From: Chaetorhynchus papuensis
Taxonomy: Eukaryota; Chordata; Aves; Passeriformes; Rhipiduridae
Assembly: GCA_013396525.1 (NCBI GenBank)
Contig: VWYX01000120.1
Coordinates: forward strand, 298,402-362,401
Length of the DNA stretch: 64,000 bases
Reading direction: 5' to 3'
Shown: positions 38,241 to 51,650 of the stretch, piece after piece
Layout of the letters: each line of letters begins with the position of its first letter
How positions within the stretch are numbered: the stretch's first letter is position 1
Program-made: the position numbers and the translations under genes
Notes under the pieces: generated by a model
Seen by the model: only the letters and a program-made list of their open reading frames with translations
What the model was told of the DNA's origin: nothing
The model's database searches: none

Positions 38241-41200
38241 GAAAAGAGGGGAGCAGTCTGCTTCCTGCTGAAGCTGCATGGCTGTTCAGCAAAGAATGCA
38301 AGATTTATAGGGTCAGAAAGAAAGAGAGAATTGGAAAAAAAGGAGCTTAACTCTAAACTAAACATGAAGGCTTCCTCTGGGGTAAAAAAAAAGAGTCATC
38401 CCCTTCAATGTATTTAATGTTGCTAATTAATTTAGTTTTAAATGAGATTTTACAGTGATTTTTACAAATTTGTGAGATGGGAACACTCTTATACATTTAT
38501 AAAATTTAATTAAAATCTCCATTTGCGGTAGGTGCTTGATGAAAGGCAGTGGTGGGATGCAGAGCCACATGTCACTCTGAGTGTCACACCACCCAGCACA
38601 GTCACCCCAAGAGCTGCCCCACGTGCCTGGGGAGAGAGTGTGTGAGACACATGGGGATGTGGCTTTGGACTGCAGCCCCCCACAGGCTCTTTGCTGTCTT
38701 CTTGCTGTCTGAAAGACGCCTGGGGTACGGGATGCCCTAGGACTGGGGGCCATGCAGCTACACCACTACCAGGTGCTGGCCCTGATTACTGAGATTCATC
38801 CCTAAAGGGGGTGTAGAAGTAGCTGGTGCAGTAGAAATCCAGCAGTGGAGCATGGACAAAGGGAAGGTAATTGCAAGAGGAGCAACTAAAATCAGCTGCT
38901 TGCTGAAGGTGGCCTTTGCTGGGAAGAGGAGCTGGACTCCTTGGTGCAAGTCTCCTCACACACTGCTGCCTGTGCAAGCTTGGTGGCAGATGGCAACAGG
39001 AGGGAACAAGTGTAAACGAAAGGAAATCCAGAACCAGACAAATTAAAAGATTGTTTCTTAAAGCAGAATAAAGCCTAGTGATATTGGTGTCTTGTACACT
39101 TTTCAGTGCATTAAATACTGTTTTGCTTTGCTTTCAGATTTATTCACCAGCCAGGTTACAACTATCACTGCCCTTAAAAGAACTTCCTAATTCCTCACTA
39201 TTATTCAGTCAGGCACTTTAGTTAGTCACTATTTGGGGCAAAACATTTAGTGATGTTACAGGTTTACTGATTTCCTTTTTAATTCCATCTCTATTTTATT
39301 TAATCCTCAAGAGTTTGAAGATCAGGAGCTATGCAAAGAATTGTCTCTTTGTGAAAAGCTTGCTTTGGTTGGCTGTCAGTGAATTTGTGGCCACAGCAAA
39401 GGCTCTGATACACCAGGGAGAAAATCATGCTTTTACCTAATCTAACCAAACCAACCTTGGTCAGATTGATTCAGTTTCCAGCCTTGGCTCTGACCTCACC
39501 CTTACCCTCAATCCTGCCTCACTTTCACACTGAGTATTTTATACAGCTTCTATTTTCTCCCTGCATAGCTTCTACCAGCCCCCCGCTGCCCCCCCACAAC
39601 TTCTATGTTCTACTCATCAACCATTGCTTTAGAATCTTCAGGCTGGATGGGCAGGCATGCGGTGCTGGCAGGTGGTGTAGCTGTTAGGCAGCCTTGTGTA
39701 TCACAAGAGATCTAATGCTATCAAATTTCTTTTCCCCCAAAGACTAAAGAGAGCAAGCCTTTGTAAGCATGCAGGAGGGGGATGAAAACACTTTGTCTCC
39801 TGAGCAGCCAGCCTTTGTCATTTTACAAATGAAATCACTTTGGAAATTTAGAGAATTAATATCATAATGAAGACGGGAGTACCCATTAGGGTGGTCTAAT
39901 GTTGCTCTGGAGATATGTGATGGATGTCCAGTTGCTGTAAGCCCTTATTTGCAGAGAGTCACCTCTGTAGTTGCCATTATTAGGAAGATGTCTGAAGCAG
40001 AGGATCAGACACAACCATTGCAAGATGAGATAGTGTTTGACTGGTTTCCAGGGAACCGAAGGATACAGCCTTAGTTGTACCTGTCACTATGGCTCCCAGC
40101 TTTTTTCCCCCTTAATGTCTTTTTTAGCTGTAGGAAGTTTCTCTTTAAAGATTCACTGCTTCTCTAATAGCACGAAAAAGCAGGAATAGGAACATAAAAA
40201 AATGTTACCTGGATTGCAAAGAAGCTCCCGCTTATTGCAAAACAATTGGTATAGTTCATCATCAAAGGATTGCAATATGCTGCACTAGTCAGCTTTTGCA
40301 AATAAAGATAACCACAAGATCTAACCTGTGGTGTATTACCTGTAGTAACTGGAAATATTCACCTGCTGTGTCCACTTCTGGAGATACCTAACGCACTGAC
40401 ACAGCAGTGATGCCGTGATTGCCATTCCTGGAAATACAGCCTTGAGAAAGTAGTACTTCCAGGAATTATCTTAATGGGCAATTGAATCATCATTTCTAGC
40501 ACTCCAGCATCTTTCCCAGAAGGACAGTTTTCCACAGGCAATGATGCCAGTTAGAAACAAATGTGAATACCCAAACTTCAATTCTTTTCCCTTTCTGACT
40601 GGTTTGCAGAGAACAGAAGCTAAAGGCAGATGCTAAAATTAGGGAGAAAGGCACCTAGGACATGAGGCTGGAAGGCGTCCAGTATAGTGATTTACCTGCA
40701 CTTCATTTTATAGTAGCTCTTCTATCCAGGTCATTTATTTTCTTCCAATTATCTGTGTTCCTTTAATAATTCTCTACTGGTCACTAACATTGCTGCTTTG
40801 TTGTGTTATTTCCAGGGAAGCTCAGGTGCCGGCGTAAGTTGTCATAGCTGCAATGTCTTCCATGAGGATTTACACCAGTGCGGTGCCTGTGTTTTAAGAA
40901 AATCAGGTTAAATTCAGCAATGTCTAGACTTTTTTCCCAGCTATGGTGGTATGCAAGGCAGCTTGTTGATACTAACCTTTTCAAATAAATGCGACATGAG
41001 TCCACACTTTGCTCTATATATAATCAGTACTGATTTGGGGAAATAATCAGTGGTAAATAAAAATGAGTGCTGTTGAAATACCCTTTGTGTGTGTTCTCAT
41101 GAATTACTCATGAAACAGGGGTTTCAAATTTCTGCTTCTGATACCCAGTATTGGATATGTACTGCCTTTATTTTTTATATTTTTTATAATATGTGGAGAT

Positions 41201-41799
41201 GGAAGGTGTTTGGATTTTGGTTTTATGTGTTGGGTTGTTTTGTTTTGGGGTTTAGGGGTTTTTTTGCAAAATTCTATTTGTTTCCCCTAAATCTTCAGTT
41301 TAGTGGCCAGATTCACCTTGGTGGGAGCAAATGCAACTCTATCGACAGCACTGGAGTTCTCTCTGCATATGTCAGCGATGAATTTGTCCCCATATTTATT
41401 GGAAATACCTGAGCTGCTGTGATATGATGTGGTAAATCATGCTGAGAGCAAATCAAACAGACAGGCTGTGGCTGCATCACTATTTCATACAACTCAGGTC
41501 ATAATGGACAGGACAATGCTGTAGTGTGAAATTCAGTGCTAAGGAAAATACATTCTTTCTAACCTTTTATGAAAATACTTCTCATCCTTCAAAGGACAAT
41601 TGAGGCAACGTGACCACTGCTGGAACCGGTGCAGGAGCATTTAGAAGGCAAATAGAAAAACACCATTGCCCAAGAGGAGAACAAGTTGTCTGTAGATATT
41701 CCCACGCTTTTGCTATTCCAAAATTCCCATCAACTGTTGCATACAGCCTCCAGAAATAAAGCTATTCACTCTTACTACAGCAAATGAAAGCAATGCAAC

Positions 41800-42300
41800 A
41801 CGCCAGTCTTCGAGCCCAGCAAACTATAAATGTAATATCAGACGGAGAAGAGCTAATGAAAACAATCACATTAAACATAGCTCTTCAGTGCTTGGTGCTC
41901 AATAAGTGAGCAGCAGGCTTTCTCTGTCTAGCTTACAGAAAACAGGAGGTAGCAGTTTGCAAGGAGCAGCGTTTTAATGTGATTGGACTATAACAGACAA
42001 TCTATTTACAGCATGCTCTGGGGAGCTTATAAACAAATGTTGAGTAATTTCAGCCAGCAGTAATTACCCTTGCAGCTGACAAGGATAGCATGATACTTTC
42101 TCCTTCACCTTCAGCCCAGTCCAGAAGGCACTGTACACAATGGCACTTCTAATTATTTCTGCATTTCTATGGCTAAAGACCAAAGTGTGTTATTAGAGAA
42201 CATTTTAGAAGCTTTTTAAAAGCTTGTTTATTGGGACAATTAAAAGTCATCACTATGACAGCAAATAAAAGGTTCCATTCCCAGGCACGCGGTTGCAGCT
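41800..42300. promoter_or_regulatory. Candidate conserved enhancer
   Basis: A dense mix of developmental motif words is present: 'atcagacggagaagagctaa', SOX-like 'aaacaatcacattaaa', inverted CCAAT 'aatgtgattgg', 'cagcagtaattacccttgca' and an E-box in 'gcagctgacaagg'. The 17-bp dyad AAGCTTTT-T-AAAAGCTT lies at 42,209-42,225. The block differs from its AT-simple flanks and looks like a deeply conserved element, by inspection only. Confidence 0.38.
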
Positions 42301-43989
42301 GGGGGTCTGCCTGCTTACCTTGTAAGCCTTGTCTACACGAGGCAAAATTTACAGCCACCCCTCACTGCTGCTAACACTGGTTCAATGGCATCGGTGTTAC
42401 CAAAGTGGGCAACCTTCGAGGATACAGAGATTGGGGCTTTGTAAATATCATATTATCTAACCCTGCTTAGAGAACACTGAATGAACATAGCACTTAAAAT
42501 GCTGTCCACTCACCTGTGCTCGAGCTCCCAACACAGTCAAACACAGTGGGGGTGAAGCCCCTGTAGCTGTATGGAGATATTTTTGCAGAGGGCCTGTGGT
42601 GCAGTCAAAGCTTCAGACAAAGTGGCATTTTGTCTTCTGTTGAAAGAAAATTAAAAACAAGTTCTTAAACATCCATTAGCACTTAATTACTGGTGAAATA
42701 CAGTGGCTTAGATTTTTTTTTTTTTTCCAGGCACTGGACACACAAATAGATGAATTCTGGGCTGGAATCAGCTGCCACAGTGAATCAGTAGGAAGGCAGG
42801 GGCAGAAGCAAAGGGAGACCCAGGCTATGCTGGAAGAAGGTCAGGGAACCGGGGTGTTCCCCTCTGCATTCCTCCCACTGCTGGTGATAAACCCTTTTCC
42901 CTACCCTTGGCTATGTGAAGGCAAATCTAGATCCTTTAATTTCCCCAAATCAGTAACCTATGCAATACTTGAAAAGCCACTGTTACGGAATACCCCAGAG
43001 CCTTCAGGCTACATTCACCAACGTTTCAAATGCCCACTCTCCATGTCACAGCCCTCTGGCTCCTGAGGCACCCGGGGCACAGCCTGCTCAGAGCCCTGCT
43101 CTGTGCCCAAGCCCACTCCTCCAGAGCTGGCAGAAAGCACTGGTGAACTGCCACTGAAATACAAGGGCGTGGAGGCTGTCCAATCCTAAAATGCAGGTGC
43201 TTTTTGGTCAGTAACTTACAGAGAGATACAGCTGTGCCACCAAAGGACCTTCCTGTCTCCAGCCTCAGGGAGACCTCAGGAGGCTACAGTGTCCTGTGCA
43301 GCCTCTTATTTGGCCCAAAGTACTGTTTTTACCCCCCAGTTGTGTCACAGGCACTACCCAATTTTCTGTTCACCCTATGTGTTTTTACTATGAAAAACAC
43401 TACAGCTATTTCCAACAAGTATTTTTTAAATGTTCAAACAGCTACTCATGGCGAGTCATCATCGAAGTGATTGCTGTAGGCAGTGATAATTAACGAAATT
43501 ATTGAGTCACAAGACTGTTCACCACAAGAACTTCTATTTAACATTGTAATACAGTCATATAAGAGCCAAACTACCCAAAAGTAATTGGGAGAGGCAGTGA
43601 ACTGTGATGTGTGCTGGTTTGCAAACACCACTGCACAGTTTGGCGTTCGCTGAGCTCCCATCCGCCTCAATAAATTCAGTTCAGGTTCCTGCTATAGGAA
43701 TTGACAGCAGATATCTAATCCCCAAAAGTGGATTATTTACATTTTTTTATATGTTACATTGCATTACATCCTGTCATGTTGCATCTCATCACAAGCAGAT
43801 ATAATATCGCATAACTTGATGTGACATGATGACAGACATCAGAAATGTTTTGTGTTGTTTTGGGTTTTTTGAAGATTTTATACCTAGTATCCAAAATATT
43901 TCTGAGTGATTTCTAGGAAGATGGAGTGGATAAGGTGAGTGCCTGGCTTTCACGTTTGTCTGGCAGCTGCTGCACTGTCTCTCCCAAGC
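42301..43989. other. Non-coding stretch without a recognisable gene
   Basis: A moderately GC-richer patch at 42.75-43.35 kb gives several overlapping frames of 65-90 codons, none recognisable. At about 43,745-43,845 a run of 'ttacattgcattacatcctg' and 'gacatgatgacagacatc' contains repeated TTRCAT words and an imperfect CTGTCATG dyad. Confidence 0.5.
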
Positions 43990-44510
43990 ATTGTTTAAAA
44001 CCAGCCACCTTGTTTTGCAGCTTCATGAAACCTCAGCAATGCAATTTTGCACGTATTTTGCAAATATTTTTAAGAGATTCATTAGGAGGGAAATCAGCAG
44101 AACACATGTTCAACAACAGCACAAACCGACAACAGCTGCTGCAAATTACCTTGTCTGAAAGGAACCCCCAGCAATGCCTTGCAAACTTTAACAATGTACT
44201 CGAGCTGTTGATTGCTCGCGCTGCCGCTCGCCACTCATTTCTGAGACACAGTTGGTGGAGGAACATTAATTTGTCCTTGTTCTTGAGACTGGCAGGTGTC
44301 ACTTTGCCCAGTGTGGGACGTGAGTGACAGATATTTTGCAGCTGATGAAATGAGAATGCAGAAATTCAAGAGGGCCTCTGGGATTTCACTGGTCATTTGT
44401 GGCCGGCACAAGGGCAGGGCCCGCTGCCTCGCTGGCGCAGCGCTGGCTGAAGCTGCTGTTGCTGCAGGCTGCCGCAGATCCACACCATTTTAAATAATAT
44501 TGGTATTATG
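43990..44510. promoter_or_regulatory. Candidate conserved, CpG-retaining regulatory element
   Basis: The block moves from AT-rich motif-dense sequence ('gcaaatatttttaagagatt', 'cagctgctgcaaattacctt', 'ctcgagctgttgattgctcg') to a GC-rich end with retained CpGs ('cgcgctgccgctcgccactc', 'ggccggcacaagggcagggc', 'tggcgcagcgctggctgaag'). Frames of 65-133 codons overlap on both strands, as expected for a stop-poor GC patch rather than a gene. It could be an enhancer or a weak CpG-island promoter of a non-coding RNA. Confidence 0.33.
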
Positions 44511-46789
44511 AAGCTCTTCCCACACACACACACGCACACACTGGAGGGTATTGTGTGTGCTTCACTTCTTTCTAGGCTGATACTGGCTGGGAGATTGTTC
44601 TAATTGTTTTTTTGGTTTGGTTTGGGGTTTTTTTTCTTCTGTCCTATGCTCGAGCCTTTTTCAAAAGGATTTTACCTGCATCTGCTGTCTTTAATTCTCT
44701 GGATAACATAAATAGAATTTACTAAAAGCGATACATAAGCTAACCTAGAGGAAACCGATTAAAAACAAGAGCAGTATTAAATAATACAATTAATAAAATC
44801 CTCTCATGATACAGAGGTTGGGAAGAGAGTGGGTAGAATTATATAATTTGAAATGTTTCTTTCATCTAATTTAAAAAAACAGAAAAATGTACAAATTCCA
44901 TGTACAAATGCACAAGGCTTTGTGAAATTAAAAAAGATACTAGGAAATGAACAACATTGCAGTGTTAAAGAATTAAGAATGAGATTTGTTGAATTTTAAC
45001 ACTATCCTGCAGTTCACCTTTATCTTTCCTTTGAGTCTTAGAGCATTTTCTTTGCAAGCAATATAGTGGCCGGGATTACTAACATTATCCTCCTGCTCCT
45101 TCCCCCTGCCCTCCCCTGCCCACCCCTCGCCCCCCTGCAAAAAAAAAATATTTAATTATAAGTACAAGGAAAAGAAATTGTCCACTGTTGAAGCCTCTAG
45201 ATATTTTCAACCCCAGTTTAAATAATGTTGGTGGTTTTTTTCCATTCAGCAATTTTATGTCAAAAAAAGGGAAGGGATTAAAATATTCTGTAGTTTCTAA
45301 AATACTTTTTATACAAACTAGAGTGCATGCCAACAAGAAAACAATTCTTTAAATTATATTATCTTTTTATTTAAACTACATATTATTTTAGAGGGGGTGA
45401 TTTTCAAGAAAACCCAAAAATTTCAGGACAGGGAGTGACTCATTTTGTTAACTGTGTTAAATGTAGAGTATATAGAACAGTGTAATCCATAGAGCCACTA
45501 ACAGCATTTTCAATTGTGATAAAACCATATTAACATATTTGCTTCTTTAATGATTAACTGCCTTTGAATATTAAGAGATTTTTACAACATCTTATTCACA
45601 CTGAGGAGACTGCAAAAGCCTGGGCTTTTTCTCTATTTTATAAGTGAGGCTTCGTTTGATATGCATTCTGATTTTAAAAGAATCATAATATTTTAATCGA
45701 TCTCTCTGTAAAGATCATGATTATTATAAATGAGATACAGTCATGCACATCAAGCCTGACTGGTAGATAGGAGGTCATGAGTCAGGAATTATATGAAGAG
45801 GGGAAGTAAAAACTAGAGAATTTTCCAACATGATTGTTTAAAGGAACAATTATGTACATTGGTACATGAATTCAAGGCTTCAGTTACATGCAGAGTTATT
45901 AGCCTTCATTTTCTATTAATTTCCTTGAAACTAACCTTGAAAAAATATCATTTGCAAAAAAAATAAAATTAAACCCATACATTTATTATGACAAACATGT
46001 AATTTCATACTGAACTCTTCACATTCATGAAACAGATGACGTTAAAAATCATGGCAGAGAAATATATCTGATGAGAACATTGATACAAACCTAGGCTGTG
46101 AAAACACTGCTTAATATCACTCGCCAAATGCTGTTTTATTGTAGATAATTACTTATGTTAAATAATACACATAAAGATATCATCTGATATGATACAATAT
46201 AGCTCTTTAAATATAATTTCATTATCAGAATTGGAAATATTCTTTTGAATAGATTTCTTTTTTCTACCAAACCTCTAGTCTCCCAAAGCCAATACTGTTT
46301 TGTTTATTCACATGTGCAAACAAAAGCAGACCCACAAAAAAATATATCTGCACATTTTTCACTTGGTATTTCCACCCCGTACTTGCAAGTGCAAAGATTT
46401 ACTGTTATCCTCTGGAAAACAATTTTTTTTTTCTAGGTGACATGCTTCTTTAATTAAACTGTATTATTTATAATGATCAAATATAATTAGCAGTAACAAG
46501 TATTTAATGAAAACAAACCGCTTTCCTTTCAAATCTTTCCAACCCATTGTACTTTAAGGCCATGGCTTCCCTCAGAATAACATTGTATCACAACAACTAA
46601 AAACAAGTATATGATTAAAAGATTGTCAGGTGCTGCATCATTTCAGGCAGATGAAAATAGGGAAGGTAAACACTGGAGATCCCAATTCTTGTCAGGTACA
46701 AATCCTATCACTTAGGGTGTTGCTTCCACTGAAACAGTACTGTTAGTGGTTCCACGTGCTTTAGAGCTGTCTGTTAACTACCCCATTTG
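44511..46789. other. AT-rich non-coding stretch
   Basis: It holds a short CA microsatellite at about 44,520-44,542 and a G/T-rich run 'ggtttggtttggggtttttt' near 44.62 kb. The rest is long AT-rich sequence without recognisable coding content. Confidence 0.6.
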
Positions 46790-47450
46790 ATATTGTTATG
46801 CACTGAGACATTACCCGAGTATCTTTGATTACTGCTGAGCAAGATGAGAGGAAAGCGCGCTTTCACTGGACTCATTGACGGCGAGGTGCTATAACAACTC
46901 TCCTGTAATTAATTGTGAGTGAAAGGGGGTTTGGTTTTTGCAGCCTCGTAAAACTTTTCCCACATGGCTGAACCCACGGTCAGGAGACGTTAGGCAACAT
47001 TAACTGCCTGCACATTTCTGCAAGGCTCTGGAGGAAGCGGCTCGGCACTGGGGCTCCAATTCTGAAAACCCTGGGACACGAGACATCAGCGTCTACCTTT
47101 CATCTTAGCTGAGATTTGGAGAGGGTTCAGACCGCAGAGGCTCCTTAATTCTCACTAATTCATTTGCTTTCCTGATTCACTTGGCTTGGGATAACCTGCG
47201 AATGATAATGAACCTGTAAGGGGAGCGCTTAGTCCCTTGCCTTTGAATGTGCTCGGCATGGATTGAGGGCTTTCTGTGAATCTTGCAAGAGGAAAAGAAT
47301 CTTATTAGCACTGATTGCCAGTCATGAGGTTGCCTCTAAAAATTGCTCTTGTATTTTTAACTCTTGCTTGCTTATAACAACCCCAGATAAGGAGAGAGAT
47401 GTGTTGTTTACACATTGAACACGGCATTGTTCTCAACATTTACTCATTTC
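46790..47450. promoter_or_regulatory. Candidate conserved developmental enhancer
   Basis: About 650 bases of complex sequence carry retained CpGs ('gaggaaagcgcgctttcact', 'gacggcgaggtgctataaca') and 'ctgtaattaattgtgagtga' (homeodomain). 'cttaattctcactaattcat' and 'gaatgataatgaacc' also occur, and late in the block 'ttgtttacac', close to a perfect forkhead site (TGTTTAC). No open frame of note crosses it. The motif richness and the contrast with AT-simple flanks are typical of vertebrate conserved elements. Conservation has not been tested. Confidence 0.4.
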
Positions 47451-49077
47451 TCTTTGCAATTTGATCTAATCATAACACATTTGCTTTATGTATGTCATTA
47501 CTATACCACTATGAACACTTCATCATTTTTCCCATGATTATTCTACAAGTTCATAACTAGCCAAGTTCTCATCTCTTCACCCCCAGCTAAACATCCTCTT
47601 TGCATAAATGCATGCTCTCTAGAATAAAGGGTCTAATTTCCTTTTTTTCCTTTTCCTATTAACCATTTCAGCAGAGTACAGCTGTACTGCTTTTCATGTT
47701 GTTAGGGGATTTCTAGTAGAGTTGTTGCTGTCTGATGTTGGTGGGGTTTTTTTGTTTTTTTTAATAAACATATTGTGGATCTAGATACAAAAAAAAAAAA
47801 AGAATTCAAGCTCTGGTGAGAATATCTGAAAATAAAACTGGAGAAAATGGCTTATTTTTGCTTCTCTTCGACAAATAAACATTCACACTAAGACTTTTAT
47901 TTTTCCATTCATTTATGTGAATTTAGGTAACTGTACAGAAGAAATTAATGGAACCCAGAAATCTGTGTGAGAGTGATTCAGTTTACACAATCAAATCCTT
48001 CTCAGGTCAGCAATTGCTGATGGCTGAGGATTCAGAGTCCAGTTTCTCATGGGTCCTTGTCATTACCAGAACCAAATTCTAACTCCTGACCCAACCCTGG
48101 GAGACCCCAGTATTGAGCAGCATGTTCTGCTCTGTTCACGTCCTTAAAGGTTGCTTTACTACCCAGATCTACCCAGGAAGATTTACAGACGGGCAGCCCA
48201 TCCTTTCTGCAAAAATGGGCTGTTTTTTCTGTTGTTTATAGCTGTTTAACATGGCCCATGTGCAGTTCTAGAAAACCAGTGCCTCACCTTTGGCATTTGG
48301 TAACAAGCCTGGCATCAGCCAAGAGAGCCTTATACACCTTCCACATCTGGGACACCCACCCACTAGTCAGAAATGAATGATGCATGGCTGAGACAAAGAT
48401 AAAATCCCTTTGTGAGTATTTATTTACCTTGTGTCTAGGTGGGTGCAGTACAGTGTTTGACTAAATAAAGACAAGTACTTCCAGTTTGAGCTATTGAAAT
48501 AATTTCCTAGATTCCTCTTGAAGTATGATTTTTATGCTTTTTCCCTCTGATTTGCTGTTACCTCAAAAAAATCTCTAAGTGACAAAATATTACACCCACC
48601 ATTTCTCAACAGAATTTGCCAAAAAGGATAATTATGTGAGACTGCTAGAATTCAAATTTGAACTGAAACTTTTTGCGTGGAAATATAGATTTCTATTATG
48701 TTGATAGGCTCAACTCTGCTTCAAAGGACTTGAATAAGAGCTGATCAGCCAATGGAATTTATGTTGCATGGGAATTCTAAAAGTTGACATTTGCTTGTTG
48801 AATCATAAAACATTTCTGCAGGACAGTTACCAAAAAAATCCCAACTTGCTTTGGAAATGTCACACAAAAATATCTACATTTTGCATCAAAATGTCAAAAC
48901 AAAACAATGATTTAAGCTGCTATGTTTCAAAATGTCAGTTTGGTGCTTTTAATCAGTATTTCGGCTGTCTATGATGTGTGAATTTTACTTAAAATTTATT
49001 TTAGCAAATTTCATTGAATTTTACTTTTTTATAGTAAATCACAATTTTTTGTTGGAATTTTAAAATATTTTTTGTTA
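47451..49077. other. AT-rich non-coding stretch up to the second gap
   Basis: No recognisable gene. A T-rich run ('ggtggggtttttttgttttt') near 47.74 kb and an A run at about 47,790-47,801 are the only conspicuous simple sequences. Confidence 0.6.
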
Positions 49078-49165
49078 NNNNNNNNNNNNNNNNNNNNNNN
49101 NNNNNNNNNNNNNNNNNNNNNNNNNNNNNNNNNNNNNNNNNNNNNNNNNNNNNNNNNNNNNNNNN
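49078..49165. other. Assembly gap (88 N)
   Basis: A short unresolved segment flanked by an AT-rich run on the left. Confidence 1.
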
Positions 49166-50695
49166 AATTCACCTAAAGTGTGGCCAACAGCATGGGAAAA
49201 AAACCCCAACTCAGCCGTGTACTTTCACCGGAATATCCCACTCCCTTTTTTATTAGTAGTTAAACCTGGGTAAATAAAGACATTCCTGTCTGAACATATC
49301 TCAAAACTCATATTCATCTTAAGAAGAGGAGGTCCTTACGAAGAGTCCTACCATGAGTTGGGAGACCCAGCAAGGATTATGGAAGTCCTGCTCCTGGCCC
49401 TGCACACCCCAAGAGTCCCACCAGGTGCGTGAGGGTGTTGTTAAAGCTGCACCTCTCATGTCACACCTCTGTGGATTGTGGAGAACACAAAAGCATTCCT
49501 GTCTCTCTCCACTATGCTACCATCCACCTTTTTGTTTATTTATCTGGCTGGGTTTTTTTCCCCCACCAGAGCTCTCTGCTTATTAAATCTTCTCTGCTAG
49601 GACAATCTTCATTTATAGCCCCCCAGGTAAATTTTGAGCCCATGCAAAGCCCTGGAAATTTTGGAACAGGATTTGGCTAGGTCCTACTCCTCTATTAATC
49701 AGCAATTCCCACCACGTGTTCCTCACCACTAACTTTCACTCATAGCACTTTCAAAAATTTTGCACAATGTTGAGCAGTTTTACAGCAATAAAGCACAGCT
49801 CTTAACTAATCTATTATACCGCTATGTCTGAAAATGTGAATGAAATTGGAAAGTGGAACTCACAGACATTTTTCAGCTCAACTTGCAAATGTGCTGGAGA
49901 AGAAATTATTTTCTCCTCTTACACTCGAGTCAAAAAGCATCATTTGGCAAGTTACACTCATTTACATACATTTTCTATTAAACTTTTCTATCATAAAATA
50001 TTGCCTTTATGATCCAGACACATAATTTATTATGCAATGCACCACCACCATCATCACAGAGAATTGCATTTTACGTGTTTATACTAACAGGGAAGGTGAT
50101 CGGCTTCAGCCTTCTTTTCATTATATGCATCATTCATCCTCCACCACCAAGATCTCTGGATTCTGTAGCATATCCATCATTATCTAACTGCCGACTGTTT
50201 TCAGAGGTTCCACTGCTTTAAGCTCATTATTTCTTAAGATTGGTGAATCTACAGAGAATCTTTCCAAAACATACAGCAGTCAGCATGGCACAAGTACACA
50301 GATGAATGGTGGGGGTTTGTCCTTCTCAGACCCTTTGTACCTCTTTTTTGCTCCAGAACTGCAGCATGTAATGAGCAGAAAATGCATACTTATATATCTA
50401 AAAATAATAAAAATTTAAATGGCCTTAAAAATAATAACCAAATAGTGGGATCCTTGTGTGGAAAGGCTGCTGTGAAAAAATCTAGTATACAGATTGCTCA
50501 GTAGTTTGGGGTTACCATCTCCTTATAATGCAGACTAAAGCAGATAGACAAAGAGCTCTGCTAAGATAAGGAATTTCTTTCCTGTCCCCATTTACCTTGC
50601 TGCATTTAATTTAATCAATAGCTGAATGGGGAAGAGGAGGAGAATTTGATGGTTCAAGAGACTGATAATAGGATATCGAACCTTTCATCTCTGTA
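49166..50695. other. Non-coding stretch without a recognisable gene
   Basis: The frames (up to 83 codons) overlap one another and have no recognisable content. Confidence 0.55.
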
Positions 50696-51650
50696 TCATT
50701 GATTCAACATAGGAATTGACACACTGGATCAGAGCAGTGGTCCATCTCCTCAGATATGCTCTCTGACAGTGGCCTGTACTAGATGTGTTTCAGGGAGAGG
50801 TGTCAGAAACCCTGCAGCAAGCATTTGTGAAATAACCTGCCCATAGGAAAGGTTTATTCTTAACTCTCTTTACAATTTGGCTAATGTTCGCCCTTGGAGT
50901 AGTCTGTAACCCAAAAAAACTGTTACATCCTGTGGACTGCAGCATAGGTGATATGTTTATTTAAATACATATCTGACTGAAGTCTGCATTCAGCTGAAGT
51001 CTTGGCCACCAAGTTGCACTGAGTTCCAGAGAAAAATTATGTATTGCAATAATTACTAACTTCATTGCACTTCTTAACTTGTTGTCTTACTAAATAAATA
51101 ACCTCTTCTATATACAGTGTACCCATTATTATTAGTGGCCCATCTAGGTCATCTTCACTCTCATTTAAAAAAAAAATTAAACTTTTTAATTTGTCTTGCA
51201 ATGAAGGGCTTTTCATGTTTCTAATCAATTACATTGCCCATCTCTATACTTCATCTATTTATGATACATTCTCTTCAAGGCAGGATAACCACAACTGAAT
51301 ATAGTACTCCAGGTCAGGGCATACCACTGATTTATTTAATGACATTATAAGATTTTGGGCATTATTTCTCTCCCGATCCTTTTGTATCCTAACAGTTTGT
51401 TTGCTTCTTTGACCCTTACTCTACACAGAGCAGAGACTTTCACTGAACCATCCAGTAGAAGGCACAGGTCTCCTCTTGAGTGACAATAATGATGTATTTG
51501 TATGGCTCAAATTATTCCTTCTGATGTTACATTTGTCAACACTGAACCATTATCCTGACCATTCAGCTAAATTTGTTAAATTTTACCAGTTTCCTTACTC
51601 TTTTTTTGATCTTGCATTTTCTCAAATATTTGAGTTTTCTTACTGTCTTT
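50696..51650 (-). repeat. Ancient CR1-type LINE fragment, about 950 bp (antisense)
   Basis: Read on +, landmarks of the antisense 3' part of old sauropsid CR1 follow in the right order: 'gattcaacataggaattgac', 'agagcagtggtccatctcct', 'ctgacagtggcctgtactag' and 'cctgcccataggaaaggttt'. Next come 'actgagttccagagaaaaat', 'gaatatagtactccaggtca', 'gggcataccactgatttatt', 'tcctaacagtttgtttgctt' and 'gcacaggtctcctcttgagt'. The element runs from its 3' tip (left) towards its reverse-transcriptase end (right). It is too decayed to code. Its right edge is uncertain because similarity fades near 51.65 kb. Confidence 0.85.

Larger units (their letters stand above)
34421..41799. other. Non-coding stretch with a SINE remnant
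   Basis: No recognised gene. It contains the weak exon candidate at 34.85-34.95 kb, a tRNA-derived SINE remnant at 38.1 kb and a GC-richer patch at 38.5-39.0 kb. There is also a G/T-rich strand-asymmetric run at about 41,210-41,267 of a kind common in avian DNA. Confidence 0.5.

Noticed and set aside
41210..41267. Possible G-quadruplex in a G/T-rich run
   Set aside because: Only three runs of three or more G lie close together; a standard four-run motif is not met.
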